DNA from: CALBTQ01 sp036743315
GTDB lineage: Bacteria; Lernaellota; Lernaellaia; Lernaellales; Lernaellaceae
DNA: 13,019 bases
Assembly (NCBI GenBank): GCA_036743315.1
Contig: DAINPV010000084.1
Coordinates: 1 to 13,019, forward strand
Direction of reading: 5' to 3'
Below are positions 1 to 7,206 of this stretch, piece after piece. Both the position numbers and the translations under genes were made by a program. The notes beneath the pieces are model-generated. The model was not told the DNA's origin. It saw only the letters and a list, made by a program, of their open reading frames with translations, and did no database searches. The stretch's first letter is position 1; each line of letters begins with the position of its first letter.

Positions 1-1367
1 CTCGGTGGATCGAGGAGGGAATACGACAGGAGCACATCGTAGTCCAGGTTGAGCCGCTTGGATTCGGACTTCTGTTTCTCCGGTTCGTACTTCGCGAAGG
101 CCGCGGCCTGTTTTTCGGCCAGCAAGCGCCCTACCGCCTGTTCGACGATGTAGCGGGTGACAAAGGCCGGGGTGTAGAACACCCCCTCGCGTTTGCGCTT
201 GGAGACGGCTTTCGAGTCGGCTTTGCCTTCGGCGGCCTGCAGGCGCATTTCTTCGAGGTCGCTGATGGATTGCTCGAAGATGTGCCCGAGGACCAAGACG
301 GAGACCTCCTCCTCGAAGTCGTAGACCGACAGTTCAGCGAAGGTGCGGATCAGTTCGTCCGGCAATTCCAGGGCGTCCAACTCGGGATCGAAATGGAACA
401 AGCCGCCGTTGTAAGCCGGGAACTTCATGGCGGCGTTGCCCTCGTCGATCCAGCGGAAGACGGCTTTGAAGTTTTTCCACTTGGCCCGCGGGTTGTAAGG
501 GTCCGCGTGTTCGAAGGCCTCTTTGATGGTCTCGCGAGGCAGCAGGGCGCGGTCCTCGGCAAAGGCGACGAAGAGGAAACGGTCGAGGATCTTCTGCGTT
601 TTTTCCAGCAGGAAAAGGGGATCGCGGTCGGGGTAGGTCATGGTCAGGTGGTCGAAAATTCGGGAACGAAGGTTCTTGTACTGCCGATAGAGCTTGTCGG
701 TGATTTCGACCTGGGCGCGGGCGGATTCGTCGAGCAGATCGGCCACGCGGCTTTTCCCGCCGGGCTCGGCGGGCATGAAATTGTCGCGGCACAGAAGGAA
801 GTAGAATCGCCGGAACGAGGCATCATCTTCCAGATTCTCCAGCATGAACCGCTCGAAGGCCCGCTTGGTCTGGTTGAGGTGATACAGCCGGGTCTCTTTG
901 TAATTGCTGACGATGACCCATCGGCATTCCGGGGTTTCGATCATGTACCGCCAGCCTTGGTCCACCGGGGTGTAGCCGCGGGTCATCTCTCGGTCGAGGT
1001 CGGTCATCGCGCCCTTGAGTTCGATAGGCGCATGGATGGCCGATGAATCCGGAGCGAAGAATCCGAGGGCGCCGTCCGCCTGCCCGCCACCGGGGCTGAC
1101 GGTCTTTTCCGGGTGGAGTTCCCAGGCCGTTCCGCCGGCTGCAGTGATGGACCGATACCCGAGGACGTGGCGAAAGATGTCCTGGAGGAATTCGCCGTGG
1201 AGGCTGAGTTCCTTTGTGGTGCCAAGGACGCCGGACCGGAGCGTTTCCACCCAACGCTCGACGATCTCATGCTTGGCGGGAAGGTCCTTCGGAAAGGTGA
1301 ATGCGTCGATTGTACGCTTGAGAATTTTCTCGTTAAAAAGAGTGGTATATGATTTCCCGATGCTCAT
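1..1367 (-). CDS. Eco57I-like (type IIG) restriction-modification enzyme, N-terminal part
   Basis: The frame is open for 455 codons from ATG at 1367 to the left edge, so the C-terminus is missing. The family combines a nuclease with an N6-adenine DNA methyltransferase in one chain of roughly 1000 residues or more. Seen here: a PD-(D/E)xK-like site with Asp98 (GGGQADGALGFF) followed by Glu116-Leu-Lys118 (PIELKGA), then WVIVSNYKETRLYHL, FYFLLCRDNF and LDRFLFVAFAEDRALLP, all typical of this family. Next comes GVFYTPAFVTRYIV (395-408), the motif X region that precedes the SAM-binding motif. The SAM motif (DPACGSG-like) and the NPPY catalytic motif should lie beyond the edge and cannot be checked. 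GGAAAA lies about 9 nt upstream of the ATG. No separate specificity subunit or helicase is visible. It could also be annotated simply as a class I SAM-dependent DNA methyltransferase. Confidence 0.85.
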   Translation of the reverse strand, partial: MSIGKSYTTLFNEKILKRTIDAFTFPKDLPAKHEIVERWVETLRSGVLGTTKELSLHGEFLQDIFRHVLGYRSITAAGGTAWELHPEKTVSPGGGQADGALGFFAPDSSAIHAPIELKGAMTDLDREMTRGYTPVDQGWRYMIETPECRWVIVSNYKETRLYHLNQTKRAFERFMLENLEDDASFRRFYFLLCRDNFMPAEPGGKSRVADLLDESARAQVEITDKLYRQYKNLRSRIFDHLTMTYPDRDPLFLLEKTQKILDRFLFVAFAEDRALLPRETIKEAFEHADPYNPRAKWKNFKAVFRWIDEGNAAMKFPAYNGGLFHFDPELDALELPDELIRTFAELSVYDFEEEVSVLVLGHIFEQSISDLEEMRLQAAEGKADSKAVSKRKREGVFYTPAFVTRYIVEQAVGRLLAEKQAAAFAKYEPEKQKSESKRLNLDYDVLLSYSLLDPP

Positions 1368-1621
1368 CGTTCAATTTTCCATTTTTCGGTTTGTTTTCCT
1401 AAACGCAACACACCCTTATCCCCAAAAAATAGGAATCCGAGTACAAGTTCATTCATTCGATAAGAATCGATAGAGACACCATCAGGATACGTAACAAAAA
1501 ATTCGTCGTCAATGAGAACTCCCGTTCATTGAATTTCGGTACACATGCCGAAAGCCGTTTCTTGGCGATTGATCTTGAATTTAACTGAACGACGGTTCGG
1601 CGCGCGACGGCCGGCGGGCGC
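1368..1621. other. AT-rich gap between two minus-strand genes
   Basis: No coding signal. The segment is clearly more AT-rich than the flanking genes and should contain the promoter of the restriction-modification gene (minus), but no convincing -35/-10 pair was found. An imperfect hairpin lies at 1510-1531 (CAATG and AAC pair with GTT and CATTG around TCCC, with a 2-nt bulge). In minus orientation a run of six T follows about 8 nt later, so it might be a weak terminator for the phospholipase D-like gene. Confidence 0.4.
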
Positions 1622-2782
1622 TCACCACTCGGCGTACCAGCGGCGCAGGGCGTACCACAGGCGGTTGGTCAGCTTTTCCCACCACGAGCGGTGCTTCCAA
1701 TCGAGGTAGGTGTACTCGTTCGCCTCGCGGCGATAGCTCTCGAACTGCGCGGCCAGGTGCGCGGCCAACGGTGCATGGCGGAGGCCCACGTTGATCTCCA
1801 GGCAACTGAACAGGCTGATCGGATCGAGGTTCGCGCTGCCCAGGGTCAGCCAGTCGTCGTCGACCAGCGCGGCCTTGGCGTGCAGCATCGCCGGCAGCAG
1901 ATACAACCGCACGCCGCAGCGCAGCAGGTCGCCGTAGATGTGCCGCGCCGCCTTGTCGACCGCCGCGATGTCCGAACTCGCCGGCACGATCGCCCGCACC
2001 TCCACGCCGCGCCGCGCCGCCCGCCGCAGCTCGCGCCGCAGCCGTTTGTCCGGAAAGAAGTAGCCGTGCGCCAACCAGATGCGCTGCCGCGCCCGTTTGA
2101 AGGCCGCGAGGTAGAAGCGCTTGATCGGCGAAAAGTGGTCGGTGAAGAAATTGTCGAACAGCTTGATCTGCGGCGCCGGTCGCTCGCGCCGCCGGCGGGG
2201 CAGGAACTTGCGATATCGGCCGGTCCACACGCGCTCGTGGCTGCGCCGCAGCACCTCGGCAAACGGCCCCTCGATGCGCAACGCCAGGTCGCGCCATTCG
2301 TCGAAGCGTCCGCCCAGGTTCATCCCGCCCAGATGGCCGACGCGATTGTCGACGACGATCAGCTTGCGGTGATTGCGCCGGCGCAACGGCTTGCCCGGCG
2401 ACAACAGAAAGCTCCACCAGTGCACCGGGTTGAACTCACGCACCGCGATGCCCGCCTCGCGCAGCATGGCGAAAAACGACGGCGGCACGTGCCGGCAGCC
2501 CAGGCTGTCGATCATCGCCCGCACGCGCACCCCGCGCGCCGCCGCGCGCATCAACGCCGCGGCGATCTCCCCGCCTTCGCCCTCGGGCTCGAAGATGTAC
2601 ATCTCCATGACGATTTCGTCGTGCGCCGCGTCCAGGTCGGCTCGCAGGCGGGCGGTCCAGGCGCGGTAATCGGCGAAACAGGTGAGCGCGTCGCCTGTGC
2701 CGGCGGTGAATTCGGCCACGGCGGGCGGGGCGGGGATGTCGTTCTCGATCGTCGACGCGTTCGTAGTCATTGAAGCAATCAT
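1622..2782 (-). CDS. Phospholipase D-like / cardiolipin synthase family protein
   Basis: Both HKD motifs of the PLD superfamily are intact. The first is HRKLIVVD (His138, Lys140, Asp145) followed by GGMN; the second is HAKAALVD (His301, Lys303, Asp308) followed by GSANLDPIS. Enzymes of this type form a phosphatidyl-histidine intermediate. In bacteria the two-motif, roughly 400-residue members are mostly cardiolipin synthases, transferring a phosphatidyl group between phospholipids at the inner membrane. The 386-residue protein has no N-terminal transmembrane pair, so it resembles the ClsB type more than ClsA. The C-terminus is rich in Trp and basic residues (WWEKLTNRLWYALRRWY), suggesting a peripheral membrane contact. 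ATG 2782 was chosen; an in-frame ATG lies at 2770 and a TTG at 2812, and none has a strong Shine-Dalgarno. The gene is divergent from the lipoprotein gene at 2921. Another PLD transferase activity is possible. Confidence 0.85.
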   Translation of the reverse strand: MIASMTTNASTIENDIPAPPAVAEFTAGTGDALTCFADYRAWTARLRADLDAAHDEIVMEMYIFEPEGEGGEIAAALMRAAARGVRVRAMIDSLGCRHVPPSFFAMLREAGIAVREFNPVHWWSFLLSPGKPLRRRNHRKLIVVDNRVGHLGGMNLGGRFDEWRDLALRIEGPFAEVLRRSHERVWTGRYRKFLPRRRRERPAPQIKLFDNFFTDHFSPIKRFYLAAFKRARQRIWLAHGYFFPDKRLRRELRRAARRGVEVRAIVPASSDIAAVDKAARHIYGDLLRCGVRLYLLPAMLHAKAALVDDDWLTLGSANLDPISLFSCLEINVGLRHAPLAAHLAAQFESYRREANEYTYLDWKHRSWWEKLTNRLWYALRRWYAEW

Positions 2783-2829
2783 GACACATTTACGCCCGGC
2801 GGACCACGGCAAGGCTTTTCGTTTTCGGC

Positions 2830-2859
2830 TTGTTTTTTTTCGCTACTCCATGGTTTAAT
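2830..2859 (+). promoter_or_regulatory. Promoter of the 2921 lipoprotein gene
   Basis: TTGTTT (2830-2835), an 18-nt spacer and TTTAAT (2854-2859), inside the string CCATGGTTTAATAATT. The call gains weight because CCATG-TTTAATAATT recurs at the same distance upstream of the divergent gene at 7065, where a TTGAGA sits 17 nt upstream of the same TTTAAT. The -35 element is weak. Confidence 0.5.
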
Positions 2860-2874
2860 AATTTTCGCAACCTC

Positions 2875-2886
2875 GGTGCGCGCACC
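2875..2886 (+). promoter_or_regulatory. Perfect 12-bp palindrome GGTGCGCGCACC, putative operator
   Basis: A self-complementary 12-mer lies between the -10 element and the ribosome binding site, 34 nt before the ATG at 2921. The 11-mer GTGCGCGCACC recurs 35 nt before the ATG at 7065, also downstream of a TTTAATAATT -10. The position suggests a transcription-factor operator in the early transcribed region. It could also form an RNA hairpin in the leader, though the palindrome leaves almost no loop. The downstream leader is also shared: CAGG(C/T)CAT and GGAGGGA. Confidence 0.5.
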
Positions 2887-2920
2887 AAGCCGGCAGGCCA
2901 TAAATTGGGAGGGATATCCA

Positions 2921-4204
2921 ATGAAAGCCTTAATGGTGACGGTGTCGATCCTGGCCTTGGCGATGGTTTCCAATCTCGCCTGCAATCCGACCGGCAATGA
3001 CGACGACGACAATGATTCCGCAACCGACGACGATGCCTTCGACGACGACTCCGGCGACGACGACATGATCGGCGACGACGATACGGGCGACGACGACCTC
3101 GGCGACGACGATACGGACGACGACATCGACGACGACGACACGGACGACGACATCGACGACGACGACACGACGCCGGTCGAGCCCGCTGCGCCGGTCCTCG
3201 GCGACGGCGGTTGGGAGCCGGAAACCACGATCCTCGGCACGTTCCCCGGTTATACCGAGCCGATCTACTACAGCACGCTGACCTTCGACGTGTGTGACGT
3301 GAACAACGATCTGCTGCCCGACGGCCATCTGCTGGTCTACCGCACCGGCGAACCCGAACCGCTGTACGTCGTCACGTGGCAGACGCTGCACAACCTGCCG
3401 GCCAACGACTTGAACGACGTCGACGACTGCGCCCACCCGACGCCGGTCGAAGTCGACATGCTCTTCGCGCCGCAAAGCAACCCGGGCGCGCCGGGGCTGT
3501 ATTGTCTCGACCTCCAGGGCGTCGACCGCAACGGGCACATGGGCAATCGGTTGACGAACCTGTGCGTGCTGCACGATCCCCAAGGCGGCGACGACGACAC
3601 GGCCGACGACGATATCTTCACCGAGGATTTCGAGGATCATCCACTCGGCCCGTTGGGCAGCCCGTGGGAGGTGATGTTTCAGGGCGGCGTCAGCACGCAG
3701 ACCGTCGTGGCCCTCAAAGACGGCGCGGGGCAGGTGCTGCGACAGCAGGGCGGCGAAACCTTCGACGATTTTATCGGCAGCATGCTGACCTTTCCCAACA
3801 CCACCGAAGACCTACGCATCGACCTGGACCTTTGGGTCGACACGGCGGCCGAATTCGGCGTGGGCGTTTACCATTTAAACGAGATGTTTGGCGATTATTA
3901 TGAGGAAGTACAACTTTACTACGACGACGTGGAAGGTCTGTGCGCCTTGGAAGGGTGGTTGGGGAGATATGTCGCCTGCGGTCCGCTGACCAATGAGACA
4001 TGGCAAGTCGTCAGCGTGACCATCGACTTCGCGAACGGTTTGTTCGACGTGTTGATCGACGGCGCCGCCACGCCTTGCGACGATATAAGGATGCAATGGG
4101 GCGATGGCCAACCCATCGGCGCGATCTCTCTGATCGAGTGGGCCGACGGCGGCTACGGCGGCACGGTCATGTACGACAACCTGCACGGCGATTATTTGGA
4201 CTGA
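2921..4204 (+). CDS. Modular Asp-linker lipoprotein, modules A and B
   Basis: A 427-residue exported protein of unknown function. ATG 2921 was chosen over an upstream in-frame start because GGGAGGG lies just before it and a signal peptide follows (MKALMVTVSILALAMVSNLAC). Cys21 is the likely lipidated residue, although Asn at -3 is atypical for a lipobox. Residues 26-83 are an Asp-rich linker. Module A (about 88-220) is probably Ig-like, with CDVNNDLLPDG, four cysteines (125, 170, 195, 215) and GVDRNGHMGN; it is homologous to the C-terminus of the 8634 protein. A short second linker (GGDDDTADDD) leads to module B (about 233-424), which contains EDFEDHPLGPLGSPW, a TAAEFG strand and YGGTVMYDN. 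Module B is homologous to the C-termini of the 7293 and 12328 proteins and looks like a concanavalin/LamG-like jelly roll. Linker Asp codons are almost all GAC, as expected for high-GC DNA. Confidence 0.85.
   Translation: MKALMVTVSILALAMVSNLACNPTGNDDDDNDSATDDDAFDDDSGDDDMIGDDDTGDDDLGDDDTDDDIDDDDTDDDIDDDDTTPVEPAAPVLGDGGWEPETTILGTFPGYTEPIYYSTLTFDVCDVNNDLLPDGHLLVYRTGEPEPLYVVTWQTLHNLPANDLNDVDDCAHPTPVEVDMLFAPQSNPGAPGLYCLDLQGVDRNGHMGNRLTNLCVLHDPQGGDDDTADDDIFTEDFEDHPLGPLGSPWEVMFQGGVSTQTVVALKDGAGQVLRQQGGETFDDFIGSMLTFPNTTEDLRIDLDLWVDTAAEFGVGVYHLNEMFGDYYEEVQLYYDDVEGLCALEGWLGRYVACGPLTNETWQVVSVTIDFANGLFDVLIDGAATPCDDIRMQWGDGQPIGAISLIEWADGGYGGTVMYDNLHGDYLD
2996..3169 (+). repeat. Asp-codon repeat tract (linker of the 2921 protein)
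   Basis: Degenerate tandem GAC-rich units of 12-15 bp encode GDDDTGDDDLGDDDT and two copies of DDDIDDDDT. The same repeat language occurs at 6790-6996, 7788-8018 and 12928-13019. It is low complexity at both DNA and protein level and produces long spurious reading frames on the other strand. Confidence 0.85.
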
Positions 4205-4300
4205 GTACAACCGGGACCGCCTCGGAGTCGCCTCTTCGTTTTGGTCCTTCCGACGGAGGAGTGCGTTAGCGCGACGATTGGAGGAATCCCTTTTCGTTGA

Positions 4301-4350
4301 GTGGCGATAGGGATCTCTCCACTCCGCTTCGCTTCGGTCGAGATGACACT
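4301..4350. repeat. Dispersed intergenic repeat, 'CHLDRSEAEWRD' type
   Basis: The gap between two convergent genes contains GGATCTCTCCACTCCGCTTC, then GCTTCGGTCGAGATGACA. Read on the minus strand it gives a spurious peptide of the kind CHLDRSEAEWRD, often seen as a false ORF in intergenic regions of deltaproteobacterial and related genomes. That link is from memory of such peptides. Only one copy is in the window, so repetitiveness is not shown here. Confidence 0.5.
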
Positions 4351-4364
4351 CTTTTAAATGAAAC

Positions 4365-4391
4365 AGGGGCGCACCATCTCGATGCGCCCCT
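4365..4391 (-). terminator. Hairpin terminator of the SUMF1-lipoprotein gene
   Basis: A perfect 9-bp stem (AGGGGCGCA with TGCGCCCCT) around a 9-nt loop, 17 nt beyond the stop codon at 4408. On the minus strand it is followed by TGTTTCATTTAAAAG, a moderate rather than continuous U-tract. Confidence 0.6.
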
Positions 4392-4407
4392 TCCACTTTC
4401 GTTCGAA

Positions 4408-7065
4408 TTACTGCGGCACGCCCCACAGACTCGGGTCGAGCACCACGTCGCAGTCGATGACCGGTGCGCTCGCCTCGTTGCGGAACGGCGACCAGCAATA
4501 CTCGAAGATGAAGTTGACTTCATCCAGATTGACCACCGGCCCGTCGGGCGACGAGCGGCTCGGCCGCCACGAAATCGCGCCGTTGGGCACCGCCAGATCC
4601 CACAGATCCCAGTTCGTCCACTGGACGTACCAGTCGGCCGCCTTGGAATATTCCTGCACGATCAATTGCGCCTCGGCCGAGGTCAGCGGCAGACCGGCCG
4701 TGCCCGCGGCCAGTAGGAACGCGGACGAATCGGCGTTCCACCAATCGTGCTGCGTGCGGAACGGATCGGTGTAGAGCATGTAATCCACGCGCACCGCCAT
4801 GCCCGCGAGCAGTTCCTCGGCGCGGTCGAGCTGCCAGTTCATCAACGCGTTGGTGATTTCCGCGACGTGGAAATAGCGCACGATGTCGTAGTTGTAGGTG
4901 TTGCCGTAGGTGGCAATCAATTCGTAGATCCAGCCGATGCCGTTGGTGCAGTCGCTGTCGAGCGGTTCGCCGTAGCCGATCAACGCGCTGTTTTCGCGCC
5001 CGCTGCATTCGGCGCTGGGGACGATCGGCGTGTAGTTCACGTAGCTGGCCAGATCGACCACGAAACCCTTGTCGTCGATCGGCACCAGCACGTCGCCTTC
5101 CTCCTTGGTGCGGATGTACCAACCCGAGTCGGTCGTGTCCTTGGCGAAGGCTTGCAGGTACGACAGCATCTCGGCGGCCGCGTCGTCCACGCTCTGGTCG
5201 GCCGCTTCGGCCACCAGCCGTTGCGTCAGCGGCACGGTGCGGTAGATGTGCGGCACGTCGTCCTTGCTGCGCATGTTACGCACCCATAGCTCCTCGCCGT
5301 AATACGGATTGCTGTCGTTGGGGATCGTGTGCGCGTTCCAGTCGTACTTGTAATAGCGCACCGGATCGTAATTCACCCACGCCTCGCGCCCGCCGGCCTC
5401 GGTGTAGCCGTTGTTGCGCGGGAAGATCGCCCGGGCGAGGATCGTTTTCTCCGGATCGCGCTCGTCCTCTTCCCACATCATGCCGCGGAACAACGCCACG
5501 TAGCCTTTGGCGTACAGCTCGACCAGCCGCCCCAGGTCCTCATCGCCCGAGGCCAGGTACAGCGCCGCCACGTTGTTGAAGAACTTCGAGGTCGGAATCG
5601 TCAGGTTGTCGTCGAAGCCCCCGTGCGTGAAGGTGATCAGGTTGCCGTCTTTCTCCGCGCCCATGTCGCCGTAAAACAGTTTGTAGGGCGGCATGTCGTC
5701 GGGGTTGTCCTCGCCCATGCCGTGGCTTACCTGCGTCAGCCAGTTAAAGTAACCGCTGAGTTTGAAGAACCCGGTGATCTTCTGCGTGAACGCGGTGATC
5801 TCCTCGGGCGTCAGCGGCGTGCCGGTGTCCGGCCGCGTGAAAGTGAAGGGCAGCGACGACGGATAGTCCTTGCCGCCGGCCGCGCCGGCCGCGACGGCCG
5901 CGACGATCGCCGTGCGGAAATCGCGCCCCGCGCCTTTGGTCTCGGGCAGCGTGCGCACCACGCGGAAGCCCAGGTACCACGAACGATGCGCGGGCGTGTG
6001 GCCGGCGCGTGAGGCCGAACGGCAACGCAACGCGCCGTCGTAGCGGAAGGCGCCGCCGCGCGTCGCGCGGAATTTGCCGTCAGCCGGACCCGTCGGATCG
6101 GTCGCCGCGCCGCCGTAGGTGGCCGCGTACCAGTCCCAGACCCATTCGGCGACGTTGCCGTACATGTCGTACAGGTCCCAGTCGTTGGGTTGCTTGCCGG
6201 CGACGGCGTAGGAGTTCATCCGGCGCGAGTTGCCGCAGAACCAGGCGTAGGGGGCGAGGTTCGGATCGGCCGGGGTGCATTGCGGCACGGTGATCGCGCC
6301 GCCGAAAAACGCCGTGGTCGTGCCCGCGCGCGCCGCGTATTCCCACTCCGCCTCGGTCGGCAACCGGTAGCCTTCGCATTCGTAGACCGTCGCCGCGTTC
6401 AGCGCGACCGTCGCCGATGCGATGCCGCCGTGGTCGGCGCAGTAGGTGTCGGTGTCGCCCGTTGTCTCGTCGACGCACAAGATGTCGCTGAGCGCGTAAC
6501 ACGCTGCGTAGCTCTCGGCCAGCGACAGCTTGTTGGCGAAGGCCAACGCGTCGTACCAGCTCAGCGTCTCCACCGGTTGCGTCGTGCCGCCGCCGTCCAG
6601 CGGGAAGTGGCTGGGGTTGTAGCCCATCACGGCCTGGAATTTTTCCTGCGTGACCTCGGTGGACATCATGGCGAAGTCGTTGGTCAGCGTCACGTCGTGT
6701 TGCGCTTCGTCATAGCGCCGCCCGGTTTCGCCCGCCGGGCTGCCCATGGTGAACGCGCCGTGCGTGATGGTGACGAACTCCTCGATCACCGTGTCGTCGT
6801 CGCCGGTGTCATCGTCAATGGTGTCGTCGTCGCCGGTGTCGTCGTCGATCGTGTCGTCGTCGATCGTGTCGTCGTCGCCGGTATCGTCGTCGATCGTGTC
6901 GTCATCGATCGTGTCGTCGTCGCCGGTGTCGTCGTCATCGTCACCGGCGTCGTCATCGGGCGTTGCGTCGTTGTCGTCGTTGTCGTCGTCATCGTCCGAC
7001 GAGCAGGCCGGAAGCATGGCCATCAACAAGGCCAGCAGCCACAGCGGAACCAAAAAGGTTCTCAT
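4408..7065 (-). CDS. SUMF1-domain lipoprotein with Asp linker and large unknown C-terminal region
   Basis: 885 residues from ATG 7065, set by GGAGGG and a lipoprotein signal ending LPAC (Cys21). Residues 24-92 are Asp-rich repeats (DDDTIDDDTGDDD). A SUMF1 (formylglycine-generating-enzyme-like, C-type-lectin fold) domain spans about 96-373: GAFTMGSP, EVTQEKFQAVMGYNPSHF, GYRLPTEAEWEYAARAG, MYGNVAEWVWDWY, ATRGGAFRYDG and GFRVVR. The two catalytic cysteines of true FGEs (pattern CxxxxCxRYR after RGG) are absent: the matching region is RYDGALRCRSASR with a single Cys348. Sulfatase activation is therefore unlikely, and a binding role is more plausible. Residues about 380-885 are not recognised; they are rich in Trp, Tyr and Asp and include likely helical stretches, possibly an alpha/alpha barrel (speculative). 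The gene converges on the 2921 gene, shares its promoter-leader, and diverges from the 7293 gene. Confidence 0.87.
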   Translation of the reverse strand: MRTFLVPLWLLALLMAMLPACSSDDDDDNDDNDATPDDDAGDDDDDTGDDDTIDDDTIDDDTGDDDTIDDDTIDDDTGDDDTIDDDTGDDDTVIEEFVTITHGAFTMGSPAGETGRRYDEAQHDVTLTNDFAMMSTEVTQEKFQAVMGYNPSHFPLDGGGTTQPVETLSWYDALAFANKLSLAESYAACYALSDILCVDETTGDTDTYCADHGGIASATVALNAATVYECEGYRLPTEAEWEYAARAGTTTAFFGGAITVPQCTPADPNLAPYAWFCGNSRRMNSYAVAGKQPNDWDLYDMYGNVAEWVWDWYAATYGGAATDPTGPADGKFRATRGGAFRYDGALRCRSASRAGHTPAHRSWYLGFRVVRTLPETKGAGRDFRTAIVAAVAAGAAGGKDYPSSLPFTFTRPDTGTPLTPEEITAFTQKITGFFKLSGYFNWLTQVSHGMGEDNPDDMPPYKLFYGDMGAEKDGNLITFTHGGFDDNLTIPTSKFFNNVAALYLASGDEDLGRLVELYAKGYVALFRGMMWEEDERDPEKTILARAIFPRNNGYTEAGGREAWVNYDPVRYYKYDWNAHTIPNDSNPYYGEELWVRNMRSKDDVPHIYRTVPLTQRLVAEAADQSVDDAAAEMLSYLQAFAKDTTDSGWYIRTKEEGDVLVPIDDKGFVVDLASYVNYTPIVPSAECSGRENSALIGYGEPLDSDCTNGIGWIYELIATYGNTYNYDIVRYFHVAEITNALMNWQLDRAEELLAGMAVRVDYMLYTDPFRTQHDWWNADSSAFLLAAGTAGLPLTSAEAQLIVQEYSKAADWYVQWTNWDLWDLAVPNGAISWRPSRSSPDGPVVNLDEVNFIFEYCWSPFRNEASAPVIDCDVVLDPSLWGVPQ
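6790..6996 (-). repeat. Asp-codon tandem repeat in the SUMF1 lipoprotein
   Basis: Tandem 15-bp units encode DDDTG or DDDTI, alternating (TIDDDTIDDDTGDDD repeated). Units differ mainly at one codon (ATC or GGC), so the tract consists of higher-order 30-45 bp repeats. This makes it prone to replication slippage in steps that keep the reading frame. Confidence 0.85.
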
Positions 7066-7100
7066 CGCAATTCCCTCCACTTTAAATGACCTGTCGGTCG

Positions 7101-7111
7101 GGTGCGCGCAC
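7101..7111 (-). promoter_or_regulatory. GTGCGCGCACC element, putative operator (second copy)
   Basis: On the minus strand GTGCGCGCACC lies 35 nt before ATG 7065, between the -10 and the ribosome binding site, exactly as at 2875-2886 upstream of the 2921 gene. The inner 10-mer GTGCGCGCAC is perfectly palindromic; the outermost pair of the 12-mer is lost here. CAGGTCAT and GGAGGGA follow, matching CAGGCCAT and GGAGGGA in the other leader. Confidence 0.5.
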
Positions 7112-7129
7112 ACATGCCGTAAGCCAATT

Positions 7130-7158
7130 ATTAAACATGGTCCGCGGGGATTTCTCAA
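7130..7158 (-). promoter_or_regulatory. Promoter of the SUMF1-lipoprotein gene
   Basis: On the minus strand TTGAGA (7158-7153), a 17-nt spacer and TTTAAT (7135-7130). The -10 region with flanks (CCATG-TTTAATAATT) is nearly identical to that of the 2921 gene, which supports both calls. Confidence 0.55.
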
Positions 7159-7206
7159 GGGATGGGAAAAGGCTAATAGGGAGATGGCTTATGCGGCTAG
7201 GCTGTC

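Noticed and set aside
270..1473. Plus-strand open frames across 270-1473 and short minus-strand frames at 334-1270
   Set aside because: They overlap the continuous restriction-modification frame, which has clear family motifs; the others show Arg/Pro-rich or shadow composition and no ribosome binding site.
1510..1531. Hairpin as a strong terminator of the phospholipase D-like gene
   Set aside because: The stem has a bulge and the T-run begins about 8 nt later; it is kept only as a possibility in the gap description.
1581..2773. Long open frames on both strands over the phospholipase D-like gene
   Set aside because: GC-rich third positions keep other frames open; only the frame with two intact HKD motifs is convincing.
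2779..3640. Minus-strand open frames with Ser- or Val/Ile-rich repeats opposite the 2921 gene
   Set aside because: They are the reverse reading of GAC repeats (GTC, TCG, CGT) and mirror the Asp linker.
3875..4523. Minus-strand frames across the convergent gap (3875-4523)
   Set aside because: They run through the dispersed repeat and the end of the 2921 gene; the peptide similarity is the well-known spurious repeat translation.
6786..7000. CRISPR array or satellite at the 15-bp repeats
   Set aside because: There are no unique spacers, the unit is far too short, and the repeats are in frame within a coding region.
4408..7065. Active formylglycine-generating enzyme (sulfatase maturation)
   Set aside because: The catalytic cysteine pair is missing and no sulfatase gene lies nearby.
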